Source: JAXMEQ01 sp046348225 (GTDB lineage: Bacteria; Pseudomonadota; Gammaproteobacteria; Burkholderiales; Burkholderiaceae_C). Taken from it: a stretch of 64,000 nt of DNA. The stretch lies in NCBI GenBank assembly GCA_046348225.1, contig JAXMEQ010000002.1:124001-188000 (forward strand). Reading direction: 5' to 3'. The position numbers and the translations under genes were made by a program. Below are positions 8,848 through 18,600 of this stretch, in pieces. Numbering within the stretch: position 1 is the first letter of the stretch; every line of letters starts with the position of its first letter. A model generated the notes under the pieces. That model did no database searches and was not told the DNA's origin. It was given only the letters and a program-made list of their open reading frames with translations.

Positions 8848-8907
8848 GGTACTTGACAGTACCAAATGCGGACTGCATCATCAGGCCTTACGGTACACCC
8901 GCGTACC
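8848..8907. promoter_or_regulatory. Two TetR-operator-like palindromes
   Basis: 8848-8863 is a perfect inverted repeat, GGTACT-TGAC-AGTACC, and 8892-8907 has the same outer arms, GGTAC-ACCCGC-GTACC. Both span 16 bases and start 44 bases apart (about four helical turns). They lie between the divergent TetR and PF10118 genes, where such a regulator would bind. Confidence 0.65.
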
Positions 8908-8926
8908 AAACCCTGGAAAACTCCCC

Positions 8927-9745
8927 ATGACCGACCTCGTCGTCCGCCGCCTGTTGATTGACCTGGAAGCCCCGTTCGAGCGCCACTGGTGTGGCGGCGA
9001 CGCGTTTCGCAGCGCGCTGTTCAACGCCCTGTCCATGAGCTTTCCGGTCGGAGAGCAGTTTTTCATCGATTCGGTGCGCAACGGCTTCAAGGCGCTGCCG
9101 CCCGCGCAGCAGGAAAAGTTCAAGGCCGAAGTCCAGGGCTTCATCGGGCAGGAAGCCACGCACCGCCGCATCCATGCCCTGTTCAATGGCCATCTGGAAA
9201 AACAGGGCCTGGTCAACGACTGGGCGCCGCGCGCGCAGGAACGCATGAAGCTGATGGACGGGCTGGACCCGCGCCACCACCTGGGCATCACCGCGGCCAA
9301 CGAGCACTTCACCGCCATCATGGCCGACTGGATGCTGGCCAATCCCGACCTCCTGGCCACCACCGACGAGCGGCTGCGCACCCTGTGGCTCTGGCACAGC
9401 GCCGAGGAATCCGAACACAAGAGCACGGCGTTCGACCTGTACAAGGCGCTGGGCGGGAATGAGGAATGGCGCATCAAGTGGTTCAAGCGCATCACCACCG
9501 TGTTTCTGGTGGACACGCTGCGCCAGACCGTCAACAACCTGCGGCGTGACGGCACGTTGTGGAAGTGGAGCACCTGGAAGAGCGCGGCCAGCTACCTGTT
9601 TGGCCCGCGCGGCCTGATCCGCCAGACCTACAAGCCCTGGCGCGAGTACAAGCGCGCTGATTTCCACCCGCGCCAGCTCGAGAGCGCCCTGTCCGAGCGC
9701 TGGCTGGCCGACAACCGCGAGCGCTATTCGCCCGTGGGGGCCTGA
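8927..9745 (+). CDS. Predicted metal-dependent hydrolase (PF10118/COG3687)
   Basis: Protein of 272 residues of the COG3687 family, named as predicted metal-dependent hydrolases from conserved His and Glu residues; the reaction is not established. Visible blocks include FPVGEQFFIDSVR, GQEATHRRIHALFN, AANEHFTAIMADW and WHSAEESEHKS, which form a ferritin/di-metal-like set of E/H residues. Start chosen at ATG 8927 (MTDLVVRRLL) just after the operator-like palindromes. Its end overlaps the convergent Crp/Fnr gene by 22 bases. Likely a target of the divergent TetR regulator; role in lipid metabolism is inference from neighbours. Confidence 0.8.
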   Translation: MTDLVVRRLLIDLEAPFERHWCGGDAFRSALFNALSMSFPVGEQFFIDSVRNGFKALPPAQQEKFKAEVQGFIGQEATHRRIHALFNGHLEKQGLVNDWAPRAQERMKLMDGLDPRHHLGITAANEHFTAIMADWMLANPDLLATTDERLRTLWLWHSAEESEHKSTAFDLYKALGGNEEWRIKWFKRITTVFLVDTLRQTVNNLRRDGTLWKWSTWKSAASYLFGPRGLIRQTYKPWREYKRADFHPRQLESALSERWLADNRERYSPVGA

Positions 9746-10485
9746 GCGGCCGGGCCGCCCTGCCCGGCCAGCCGCTGCAGGGTGGCCAGGTCCAGGATTT
9801 CCAGCCCGCCGCGGCCCAGCCGCAACACGCCGCGTGCCTCCAGCGCCTTCAGGTTCTGGTTGATGGTCTGCCGCGACGCGGCGAGCATCAGCGCCAGCTG
9901 CTCCTGAGACACCGCCACGCTGCGACGATGCATGCCCTGCGACGTGTCGCGGCGCGTGCCGTAGCCTTCGGCCATCAACACCAGGCGGCGGGCCAGCCGC
10001 TGCGCCACCGGCAGCGAAGCCGCTTCCTCCAGCGCCACAAAGGCCAGCCGGAGCTTGTGGCTCATCAGCAGGCCCAGTTCGCGCCAGTGCGCGGGTTCGC
10101 GCGCGAGCAGTTGCACCAGCGCCGGCTGCGGCACCTGCAGCAGCAGCGTGGTGCCTTCGGCATGGGCGTCGTGGGTGCGGGGCGCGCCGTCGAACAGCGA
10201 CACCTCGCCAAACCACTGGGGCGGCTCCAGTAGCGTGAGCAGCACTTCGCGGCTGTCACCCGCGTTGCCGCCTGTGCCCGAGATGCGTACCGCGCCCTCC
10301 AGCACGGCGTACAGGCCGCAGGGCGCGTCGCCGCGCAGAAACAGCGCCTGCCCTGCGGCGAGTCGGCGCAGCCGGGCCGCGGCCAGCAGGGCGTCGCGCA
10401 GCGGCGCCGACAGGGCGGCAAACCAAAGCCCGGCATCCAGCAGCGGCCGCCAGCGGGCGACGTCATCGGGGGCTTGGTGCGGCAT
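9724..10485 (-). CDS. Crp/Fnr-family transcriptional regulator
   Basis: About 253 residues from MPHQAPDD. N-terminal cyclic-nucleotide-binding-like beta-barrel (LRRLAAGQALFLRGDAPCG ... GLYAVLEGAVRI), then a long dimer helix and a C-terminal winged helix with SVAVSQEQLALMLAASRQTI as recognition region. No cluster of cysteines typical of FNR is visible, so it is not an Fe-S oxygen sensor of that type; the ligand is unknown. Divergent from the Mpo1-like gene at 10584, which is the natural candidate target. Confidence 0.85.
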   Translation of the reverse strand: MPHQAPDDVARWRPLLDAGLWFAALSAPLRDALLAAARLRRLAAGQALFLRGDAPCGLYAVLEGAVRISGTGGNAGDSREVLLTLLEPPQWFGEVSLFDGAPRTHDAHAEGTTLLLQVPQPALVQLLAREPAHWRELGLLMSHKLRLAFVALEEAASLPVAQRLARRLVLMAEGYGTRRDTSQGMHRRSVAVSQEQLALMLAASRQTINQNLKALEARGVLRLGRGGLEILDLATLQRLAGQGGPAAQAPTGE

Positions 10486-10583
10486 GGAAAAAAGTGCAGA
10501 CTTGGGCGTTGTGTCGGCCGGACGACAGACCCGCCGCACCAGCAGACCCAGAATTCTGCGCACGACATCCGAAGGAGACGCCC

Positions 10584-11114
10584 ATGAAAACCCTGACCGA
10601 CCAGTTGGCCAACTACGCCGCCTACCACCGTGACCCGCGCAACATTGCCAGCCACTTCATCGGCATTCCGATGATCGTGCTGGCCGTGGCGGTGCTGCTG
10701 TCGCGCCCCGCGATGGGCGTGGCCGGCGGCCTGGCACTGACGCCCGCGCTGCTGGTGACCCTGGCCACCGTGCTGTATTACTTGCGGCTGGACCTGCGCT
10801 TCGGTGCCCTCATGGGGGTGCTGATGGCGCTGAACCTGCTGGCCGCGCAGTGGTTTGCAGCGCAGTCCACCGCGTTCTGGCTGGGCTCGGGCATCGGCCT
10901 GTTTGTGGTGGGCTGGCTGATCCAGTTCATCGGCCACTACTACGAGGGCAAGAAGCCCGCGTTCGTGGACGACATCATGGGCCTGATCATCGGCCCGCTG
11001 TTTGTGGTGGCCGAAGTGGTGTTCGCGCTGGGCCTGCGCGCCAGCGTGCTGCAGGCCATCGAGGCGCGCGTGGGGCCGGTTCGCAAACGTGACATGACGG
11101 CCGGCGCGGCGTAA
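10584..11114 (+). CDS. Mpo1-like (DUF962) membrane protein
   Basis: Protein of 176 residues of the DUF962/YGL010w family. The yeast member Mpo1 is an Fe2+-dependent dioxygenase acting in alpha-oxidation of 2-hydroxy fatty acids; the bacterial role is inferred only. Conserved histidine blocks are YAAYHRDPRNIASHFIGIP near the N terminus and QFIGHYYEGKKPAF further on. Four to five hydrophobic segments. ATG 10584 follows GAAGGAG at 10571. Divergent from the Crp/Fnr regulator. Confidence 0.85.
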   Translation: MKTLTDQLANYAAYHRDPRNIASHFIGIPMIVLAVAVLLSRPAMGVAGGLALTPALLVTLATVLYYLRLDLRFGALMGVLMALNLLAAQWFAAQSTAFWLGSGIGLFVVGWLIQFIGHYYEGKKPAFVDDIMGLIIGPLFVVAEVVFALGLRASVLQAIEARVGPVRKRDMTAGAA

Positions 11115-11140
11115 TCCATTTCACTCAATTCCTGCGTCAT

Positions 11141-11200
11141 TTGCTATTATTTTTATAGCGCCTCACGCAGATTCCGTGCGGGTTACAGCCTGATTTGGCG
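11141..11200 (+). repeat. Dispersed ~60-bp repeat, copy 3
   Basis: TTGCTATTATTTTTATAGCG then CCTCACGCAG and GTGCGGGTTACAGCCTGATT. The best preserved intergenic copy; it lies just before the aldehyde dehydrogenase gene and may carry or displace its promoter. Confidence 0.8.
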
Positions 11201-11242
11201 TTAGAGTCAAGAGCGCCACGGGTTTGGAGCAAAATCGCTGGC

Positions 11243-12676
11243 ATGCAATTCAACTACATCGCCAACGCCTCCATTCCGTCGGTTTCAGGCCGCACCATCC
11301 CCGTGATCGACCCGTCCGACGGCCAGCCGTTTGACGAACTCCAGCGCAGCAACGCGCACGACATTGACACCGCCGTGCGCGCCGCGCGCCAGTGCTACGA
11401 GGCGGTGTGGAGCAAGCTCAGCGCGGCCGAGCGCGGGCGGCTGTTGATGAAGCTGTCGGCGAAGGTGGCCGAGCATGCCGACGAGCTCGCGGCCCTGGAG
11501 CAGCGCGACTGCGGCAAACCCACCAAACAGGCCCGCGCCGACGCGGTGGCGCTTGTGCGCTACTTCGAGTTCTATGCCGGCGCCTGCGACAAGCTGCATG
11601 GCGACACCATTCCCTATCTGGACGGCTACAGCGTGCTGACCTGGCGCGAGGCCTTTGGCGTGGTGGGCAGCATCATTCCCTGGAATTACCCGATGCAGAT
11701 CTTCGGGCGCAGCGTGGGCGGCGCACTGGCGGCCGGCAACGTGTGCGTGGTGAAGCCGGCCGAAGACGCCTGCCTGAGCCTGATCCGCGTGGCGCAGCTC
11801 GCGGCCGAAGTGGGCTTTCCCGCCGGCGCGATCAACATCGTCACCGGCTATGGCCACGAGGTCGGTGACGCGCTGGCCCGGCACCCGGGCATCGACCACA
11901 TCAGCTTCACCGGCAGCCCCAAGGTGGGCACGCTGATCCAGCAGGTGGCGGCCGAGCGGCACTGCCCGGTGACGCTGGAGCTGGGCGGCAAGAGTCCGCA
12001 GATCGTCTTTGCCGACGCCGACCTCGACGCCGCGCTGCCGGCGGTGATCAACGCCATCGTGCAGAACGCCGGCCAGACCTGCAGTGCCGGCTCGCGCCTG
12101 CTGGTGGACCAGGCCATTTACGAGCCGCTGCTGGAACGCCTGGGCGCGGCGTTCGAGAATCTGCGCGTCGGCCCCGCCACGATGGACCTGGACGTCGGCC
12201 CGCTGATCCGAGCCAGCCAGCAGCAGCGTGTCTGGGATTTCCTGAGCGACGCCCAGGTGGCCGGTATCCCGATGGTGGCGCAGGGCCAGATCGTCGACGA
12301 AGCACCCGAGACCGGCTTCTACCAGGCCCCCACCCTGCTGCGCGACGTGCCGGTGGACCATCGCATCGCCCAGGAAGAAGTGTTCGGCCCGGTGCTGTCA
12401 GCGATGAGCTTCAAGGACGAAGACCACGCCGTCCAGCTGGCCAACGCCACCCAGTTTGGCCTGGTGGCCGGTGTCTGGACGCGCGACGGCGGACGCCAGC
12501 TGCGCATGGCGAAGCGCGTCAAGAGCGGCCAGGTCTTCATCAACAACTACGGCGCCGGCGGCGGCGTGGAGCTGCCGTTCGGCGGCGTCAAGTCATCCGG
12601 CTACGGCCGCGAGAAGGGCTTCGAGGCGCTGTACGGCTTTACCACCGTGAAGACGGTGGCGATCAAACACGGATAA
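11243..12676 (+). CDS. NAD(P)-dependent aldehyde dehydrogenase
   Basis: ALDH-superfamily enzyme of 477 residues oxidising an aldehyde to the acid. Catalytic Glu lies in VTLELGGKSPQ and the nucleophile Cys in NAGQTCSAGSR; the Rossmann-type SFTGSPKVGT and the C-terminal PFGGVKSSGYGRE are intact. Start at ATG 11243 (MQFNYIANAS). The SDR gene follows 17 bases later on the same strand, so the two form an alcohol/aldehyde oxidation pair. Substrate not identifiable. Confidence 0.9.
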   Translation: MQFNYIANASIPSVSGRTIPVIDPSDGQPFDELQRSNAHDIDTAVRAARQCYEAVWSKLSAAERGRLLMKLSAKVAEHADELAALEQRDCGKPTKQARADAVALVRYFEFYAGACDKLHGDTIPYLDGYSVLTWREAFGVVGSIIPWNYPMQIFGRSVGGALAAGNVCVVKPAEDACLSLIRVAQLAAEVGFPAGAINIVTGYGHEVGDALARHPGIDHISFTGSPKVGTLIQQVAAERHCPVTLELGGKSPQIVFADADLDAALPAVINAIVQNAGQTCSAGSRLLVDQAIYEPLLERLGAAFENLRVGPATMDLDVGPLIRASQQQRVWDFLSDAQVAGIPMVAQGQIVDEAPETGFYQAPTLLRDVPVDHRIAQEEVFGPVLSAMSFKDEDHAVQLANATQFGLVAGVWTRDGGRQLRMAKRVKSGQVFINNYGAGGGVELPFGGVKSSGYGREKGFEALYGFTTVKTVAIKHG

Positions 12677-12693
12677 CAACAGGAGCAGTCAAC

Positions 12694-13455
12694 ATGCGCG
12701 TCAAGGACAAATCCATCATCGTCACCGGCTCCGGTGGCGGCATCGGCGAAGGCATCGCCAAACGCCTGGCCGAGCAAGGGGCCAAGGTCATCGTGAACGA
12801 CATCAACACGGCGCTGGGCGAGAAGGTCGTGGCCGACATCACGACAGCGGGCGGCACGGCCTCGTTCTTCGCCGCCGACGTGACAAAAAGCGCCGACGTC
12901 AAGGCACTGGTCGACGCCGCGGTGCAGCGCTACGGCAAGCTTGATGTCATGGTCAACAACGCCGGCTGGACGCACCGCAACCGCCCGGCGCTGGAGGTGT
13001 CGGAAGACGAGTTCGACAAGTGCTACGCCGTCAACATGAAGAGCATCTACCTGGCAACCATCCACGCCACGCCCGTGTTCCGTGCCGGCAAGGGCGGCAG
13101 TTTCATCAACATCGCGTCCACCGCCGGCGTGCGGCCGCGCCCGGGCCTGACCTGGTACAACGGCTCCAAGGGTGCCGTCATCACCACCAGCAAGTCACTC
13201 GCGGCCGAGCTGGGGCCGGACAACATCCGGGTGAACTGCATCAACCCGGTGTTCAACCCCGACACCGGCCTGAGCGCCGAATTCGCCGGCGGCCCGGTCG
13301 ACGAGGCACGCCGGGCCAAGTTCCTGGCCACCATTCCGCTGGGCCGCTTCTCCACGGCGCTGGACGTGGCCAACGCCTGCCTGTACCTGGCGAGTGACGA
13401 GGCCGCATTCATCAGTGGCGTGTGCATCGAGGTGGACGGCGCGCGCTGCGTCTGA
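12694..13455 (+). CDS. Short-chain dehydrogenase/reductase
   Basis: Classical SDR of 253 residues. NAD(P)-binding TGSGGGIGEGIA near the N terminus, NNAG (VMVNNAGW), catalytic Ser in INIASTAGVRPR and the Tyr/Lys pair in WYNGSKGA. C-terminal SGVCIEVDGARCV is typical. GGAG at 12681 serves ATG 12694. Co-directional and 17 bases after the ALDH gene, so it probably supplies or removes that enzyme's substrate or product. Confidence 0.88.
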   Translation: MRVKDKSIIVTGSGGGIGEGIAKRLAEQGAKVIVNDINTALGEKVVADITTAGGTASFFAADVTKSADVKALVDAAVQRYGKLDVMVNNAGWTHRNRPALEVSEDEFDKCYAVNMKSIYLATIHATPVFRAGKGGSFINIASTAGVRPRPGLTWYNGSKGAVITTSKSLAAELGPDNIRVNCINPVFNPDTGLSAEFAGGPVDEARRAKFLATIPLGRFSTALDVANACLYLASDEAAFISGVCIEVDGARCV

Positions 13456-13523
13456 GCGCAAAGGCCCGGTGAATCACGACGTTTCCCGCGGCGTGACACA
13501 CTGGGGCTTTTCGGGGAAACCGC

Positions 13524-13943
13524 ATGCTCATCCAGCTGACCTACGCGAGCCGCACCACGGGCAACCTGGGCCCGGCCGACATCAAGGACATCCTGGCTGC
13601 CTCGCAGCGCAACAACGCGCGGCTGGGCGTGACCGGCGCACTGTGCCTGAACAACGGCATCTTCCTGCAGCAGCTCGAAGGCGATCGAGAGATCGTCAAT
13701 GCGCTGTACCACCGCATCCTGCTGGATTCGCGCCACCGTGACCCGGCCATCCTGGACTTCAGCGAAATCCATGCCCGCCGCTTTGGCGTCTGGTCGATGG
13801 GGCTGCTGTCGTCCACTGAGGACAACCGCAACCTGTTCCTCAAGTATTCGAGCAGCGCCAGCTTCGACCCTTATGGCATGAGCACTGCCACCCTGCGCAG
13901 CTTCTTTGACGAAGTGCTGGGCAACGTGCGCTGGATCGGGTAA
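13524..13943 (+). CDS. BLUF-domain blue-light sensor (second copy)
   Basis: 139-residue stand-alone BLUF protein. Chromophore residues are Tyr in LIQLTYASRT, Asn in NNARLGVTG and Gln in IFLQQLEGD. It is clearly diverged from the BLUF protein at 2971, so not a recent duplicate. Six bases separate its stop from moaA, suggesting co-transcription, although a light sensor has no obvious link to molybdenum cofactor synthesis. Confidence 0.9.
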   Translation: MLIQLTYASRTTGNLGPADIKDILAASQRNNARLGVTGALCLNNGIFLQQLEGDREIVNALYHRILLDSRHRDPAILDFSEIHARRFGVWSMGLLSSTEDNRNLFLKYSSSASFDPYGMSTATLRSFFDEVLGNVRWIG

Positions 13944-13949
13944 CGAACC

Positions 13950-15065
13950 ATGGCCGAGCGCGTCATTCCGCTGACCGACCTGCGCGTGGCGGCCCGGGCC
14001 GCGGTCGTGCCGGCACAGCCGATTGCCGCCACCGGCCTGCTGGGCGACGCGCTGGGCCGGCCACTGCGCGACCTGCGCATCAGCGTTACGGACCGCTGCA
14101 ACTTCCGCTGCAGCTACTGCATGCCCAAGGAAGTGTTCAACAAGGACTACCCTTACCTGCCCCATTCATCGTTGCTGACGTTTGAAGAAATCACCCGCGT
14201 GGCACGCCAGTTTGTGGCGCATGGCGTGCGCAAGATCCGCCTGACCGGTGGTGAGCCCCTGCTGCGCAAGAACATCGAGGTGCTGATCGAACAACTGGCG
14301 GCACTGCGCACCCCGGACGGCCACGCGCTGGACCTGACGCTCACCACCAATGGCTCGCTGCTCGCGCGCAAGGCCGCGGCGCTGAAGGCTGCAGGCCTCC
14401 AGCGCGTGACGGTCAGCCTGGACGGGCTGGATGACGCGGTGTTTCGCGCGATGAACGATGTGGACTTCCCGGTGGCCGATGTGCTGCGCGGCATTGAAGC
14501 GGCGCAGGCGGCGGGCCTGGGCAACATCAAGGTCAACATGGTGGTCAAGCGCGGCACCAACGACCACGAAATCCTGCCGATGGCGCGCCACTTCCGTGGC
14601 ACCGGCATCGTGCTGCGCTTCATCGAGTACATGGACGTTGGCGCCACCAACGGCTGGCGCATGGACGAGGTGCTGCCTTCGGCCGAGGTGGTGCAGCGCC
14701 TTCATGCCGAGTTGCCCCTGGTGCCCCTGGCGGCCAGCGCACCCGGCGAAACGGCCGAACGCTGGGCGTACGCCGACGGCGGCGGCGAGATCGGCGTGAT
14801 CAGCAGCGTCACGCAAGCCTTCTGTGGCGACTGCAACCGGGCCCGCCTGTCCACCGAAGGCCAGCTTTACCTGTGCCTGTTTGCCAGCCACGGGCATGAC
14901 CTGCGTGGGCTGGTGCGCGCCGGCGCAACCGACGAAGCCCTGGCCTCGGCCATCGCCCACATCTGGCAGGGACGCACCGACCGCTACTCCGAACTGCGCA
15001 GCACCCAGGCCCCTGACACGGGCACCGGCGCGCGGCGGGTCGAGATGAGCTACATCGGGGGCTGA
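13950..15065 (+). CDS. moaA: GTP 3',8-cyclase (molybdenum cofactor biosynthesis)
   Basis: Radical SAM enzyme making the first intermediate of molybdopterin from GTP. The N-terminal SAM cluster CNFRCSYC lies near residue 50, the C-terminal substrate cluster in FCGDCNRARLSTEG...LCLF, and the protein ends in the GG dipeptide needed for activity (SYIGG). 371 residues is normal. Followed at once by mobA, so this is a small Mo-cofactor operon. Confidence 0.96.
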   Translation: MAERVIPLTDLRVAARAAVVPAQPIAATGLLGDALGRPLRDLRISVTDRCNFRCSYCMPKEVFNKDYPYLPHSSLLTFEEITRVARQFVAHGVRKIRLTGGEPLLRKNIEVLIEQLAALRTPDGHALDLTLTTNGSLLARKAAALKAAGLQRVTVSLDGLDDAVFRAMNDVDFPVADVLRGIEAAQAAGLGNIKVNMVVKRGTNDHEILPMARHFRGTGIVLRFIEYMDVGATNGWRMDEVLPSAEVVQRLHAELPLVPLAASAPGETAERWAYADGGGEIGVISSVTQAFCGDCNRARLSTEGQLYLCLFASHGHDLRGLVRAGATDEALASAIAHIWQGRTDRYSELRSTQAPDTGTGARRVEMSYIGG

Positions 15066-15066
15066 G

Positions 15067-15678
15067 CTGGTCGCGCCGGCCGACATCACGGGCCTGGTGC
15101 TGGCTGGCGGGCGCGGAACGCGCATGGGCGGGCTCGACAAGGGCCTGCAGCCCTGGCATGGAAAGCCCCTCGCGCAGCACGCCATGGCGCGACTGGCCGC
15201 GCAGACCGGCCCGGTGCTGATCAGCGCCAACCGCCATCTGGACCGCTATGCCGCACTGGGCGCACCGGTGGTCGGGGACACGCGCGCCGAGTTTGCCGGG
15301 CCGCTGGCCGGCCTGCTCGCCGGGCTGGACATGTGCACGACACCGTGGCTGGCAGCGGTGCCATGCGATGCCCCCTGGTTCCCGCCGGACCTGGTGCAAC
15401 GGCTTGCCGGCGCCGCGCAGCAGGCCAGCGCCCAGGCCGCGGTGGCCGCCACCACCAGCGCCGACGGTTCGACCCGATGGCAACCGGTGTTTTGCCTGGT
15501 GCATGTGGCACTGCGGCCTTCACTGGCCCGCTGGCTGGATGCCGGTGGACGCAAGGCAGGTGACTGGTTCGCCGCGCAAAACGCTGCCTGTGCCCTCTAT
15601 GACGAAGGCCCGGCGACAAACCGGGCCTTCATGAACATCAACACGCTGGCCGAACTGGCCAGCCCATCCGACCACTGA
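15067..15678 (+). CDS. mobA: Molybdenum cofactor guanylyltransferase
   Basis: Transfers GMP from GTP to molybdopterin to give the MGD cofactor. The nucleotide motif VLAGGRGTRMGGLDKGL is at the very N terminus, with AVPCDAPWFP and TRWQPVFCLV further on. No ATG exists in frame upstream of the motif. GTG 15097 would cut away most of the first beta strand; CTG 15067, one base after the moaA stop and behind a G-rich stretch, would give a complete N terminus (LVAPADITGLVLAGG). I favour CTG but cannot prove it. The gene ends just before the convergent RND permease. Confidence 0.85.
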   Translation: MVAPADITGLVLAGGRGTRMGGLDKGLQPWHGKPLAQHAMARLAAQTGPVLISANRHLDRYAALGAPVVGDTRAEFAGPLAGLLAGLDMCTTPWLAAVPCDAPWFPPDLVQRLAGAAQQASAQAAVAATTSADGSTRWQPVFCLVHVALRPSLARWLDAGGRKAGDWFAAQNAACALYDEGPATNRAFMNINTLAELASPSDH

Positions 15679-15679
15679 T

Positions 15680-18600
15680 TTACTTGGCGAGCACGGCGTC
15701 CTGACCCACTTCGTCGTCGCCGTGGTAGCCGGGCTGTTCCTTCGCCTCCGCCTTGTTGGCGCCTGGCACCTTGCTGCGGGCAAACAGCGAGTACATGGTC
15801 GGCACCACAAAGATGGTGAGCAACGTGCCCAGCGACATGCCGCCCACGATCACCCAGCCGATCTGCTGGCGGCTCTCGGCCCCGGCGCCGGTGGCAATGG
15901 CCAGTGGCACCGCGCCCAGCACCATGGCGCCGGTCGTCATCAGGATCGGGCGCAGGCGCTGGGCCGAGGCCTTGATCAGCGCGTCAATCATCTCCATGCC
16001 CTCTTCCCGCAGCTGGTTGGTGAACTCCACAATCAGGATCCCGTGCTTGGTGATCAACCCCACCAGCGTGATCAGCCCGATCTGTGAATAGACGTTGAGC
16101 GACCCCCCGCTCCACTTGAGCGCCAACAGCGCGCCAATCATTGACAGCGGCACCGACAGCATGATGACAAACGGGTCCACAAAGCTCTCGAACTGTGCGG
16201 CCAGCACCAGGAAAATGAACAGCAGCGCCAGGCCGAACACCACCGCCAGCGCGCCCTGCGAGGCCTTGAATTCCCGCGAGGTGCCGTTCAGGTCGGTGCT
16301 GTAGCCCGTCTTGAGGACCTTCGCCGCCGTCTGGTCCAGGAACACCAGCGCCTGACCGAGCGAGTAGTCGGGCGCCAGGTTGGCCGTGATCGACACCGAG
16401 CGCCGCTGGCCGAAGTGGTTGAGCTCGCGCGGGCTCACGCTTTCGCGCGTCTTGACCAGCGCCGACAGCGGGATCATGGTGTCGTTGCGGCCGCGCACAT
16501 AGACGCTGTCGATGTCTTCCGGCGTGCTGCGGCCACTCGCCTGGGTCTGCACGATCACGTCGTACTGCTCGGCGTCGCGCTTGTAGCGCGTGACCTGCCG
16601 CCCGCCCAGCATGGTCTCCAGCGCCTTGGCCACCACTTCCACGCTGACGCCCAGGTCGGCGGCCTTCTCGCGGTTGACTTCAATGCGCAGCTCAGGCTTG
16701 TTCAGCCGCAGGTCCACATCGGGCGAGACGATGCCCGGGTTCTTGGCGATCTCGTCCAGCATCTGGCGGGTGACGCGGTTCAGGTTTTCGTAGCTGTCCG
16801 ACGTCTGGATCACAAAGTTCACCGGCCGGTCCCGGAAGCCCTGCCCCAGCGATGGCGGCGTGATGGTGAAGGCGTTGACGCCAGGCAAGGCATTGAACTT
16901 GGGCTGGAGCTCGCGCGCCAGTTCCAGCGTGGTGCGCTTGCGGTCTTCCCAGTCCACCGTGCGGTAGACCACGCTGGCCTGTGCCACCGTCGGGTTGCCC
17001 ACGTTGGCAAAGATCCGGTCGAACTCCTTGTAGGGCTGGCCCATGCGTTCCAGGGCCTGGGCGTAGCGGTTGGTGTACTCGAGCGTGGAACCGTCGGGCG
17101 CATTCACCGTGGCCAGGATGGTCCCGCGGTCCTCCAGCGGTGACAGCTCGGACTTCATGTTCGGGTACACCCAGGCAATCGCCGCCGCGCTCAGGAACAT
17201 CACCGCGATCACCAGCCAGCGCGCCTGCGGCACCAGGATGCCCCAGCCACTGGCGGCCGGCTGGCCCGAGCCACCGAACCGTGCCGTCACCACCCAGCGC
17301 AACAGCCGGCCGTAAGCGTCGGACAGCCGGGTCAGCCAGCGTTCCATGCTGCGGTCAAACCAGTTGGGCTTGGGGTTGTGCTTGAGCAGCAGCGAACACA
17401 TCATGGGTGTGAGCGTCAGCGCCACAAAGCCCGACACCACCACGGCGCCGGCCAGCGCCAGCGCAAACTCCACGAACAGCCGCCCGGTGCGCCCCGGGGT
17501 GAACGCCAGCGGCGCATACACCGCCACCAGCGTCATCGTCATGGTGATCACGGCAAAACCGATTTCCCGCGCGCCCTTGATGGCCGCCGAAAACGGGTCC
17601 AGCCCCTCCTCGATGTGGCGGTAGATGTTCTCCAGCATCACGATGGCATCGTCCACCACCAGACCGATGGCCAGCACCAGCGCCAGCAGCGTCAGCGTGT
17701 TGATGGTGAAGCCGGCCAGCGCCATCATGGCAAAGGTGCCGATCAGGCTCACCGGAATGGTCACGATGGGGATGATCGAGGCGCGGAACGTACGCAGGAA
17801 CACGAAAATCACCAGCGCCACCAGCACAATGGCCTCGACGATGGTGCGATACACGTTCTTGACCGAGCGATCGATGAACACCGAGTTGTCGTTCGCGATG
17901 TCAATGGTGATGTCGTCCGGCAAGTCCGCCTTCAGCTTGGGGATCATGTCGCGCACGCCCTGCGACAACGTCAGCGGGTTGGCCGTGGCCTGCCGGATCA
18001 CGCCCGCCGAAATCGCCTGGCGCCCGTTCAGGCGCACCGAACTCCGCTCGTCGGCCGCGCCCTCCTGCACCCGCGCCACATCGCGGATCTTCACCGGAAA
18101 GCCGTTGACGTTCTTGACCACGATCTCGGCAAACTGGCCGGGCCGCACCAGGTCGGTCTGCGACGTGACGCTGAACTCACGCTGCTGCGACTCAATGCGA
18201 CCGGCCGGCAGCTCGAGGTTGCTGCGGCGGATGGCATCTTCCACGTCCTGGGTGGTCAGGCGGTAGCCCGCAAGCTTTTCGGGGTCGAGCCAGACCCGCA
18301 TCGCGTATTTGCGCTCACCGAAAATCCGGACGTCGGCCACGCCTGACACGGTTTGCAGGCGTGACTTCACCACCCGGTTGATCAGGTCGTTGATCTGCAG
18401 CGGTGACAGCGTGTCACTGGTGAACGCCAGCCAGATCACCGGGAAGGCATCGGCCTCGACCTTGGCGATCACCGGCTCGTCGATCGCGGCTGGCAGGCGG
18501 TTGCGCACGCGCGAGGTGCGGTCGCGCACCTCGGCAGCGGCGGCATCGGCGTCCTTTTCGAGCCGGAACCGCACCGAGATCTGGCTCTGTTCGGCCCGGC

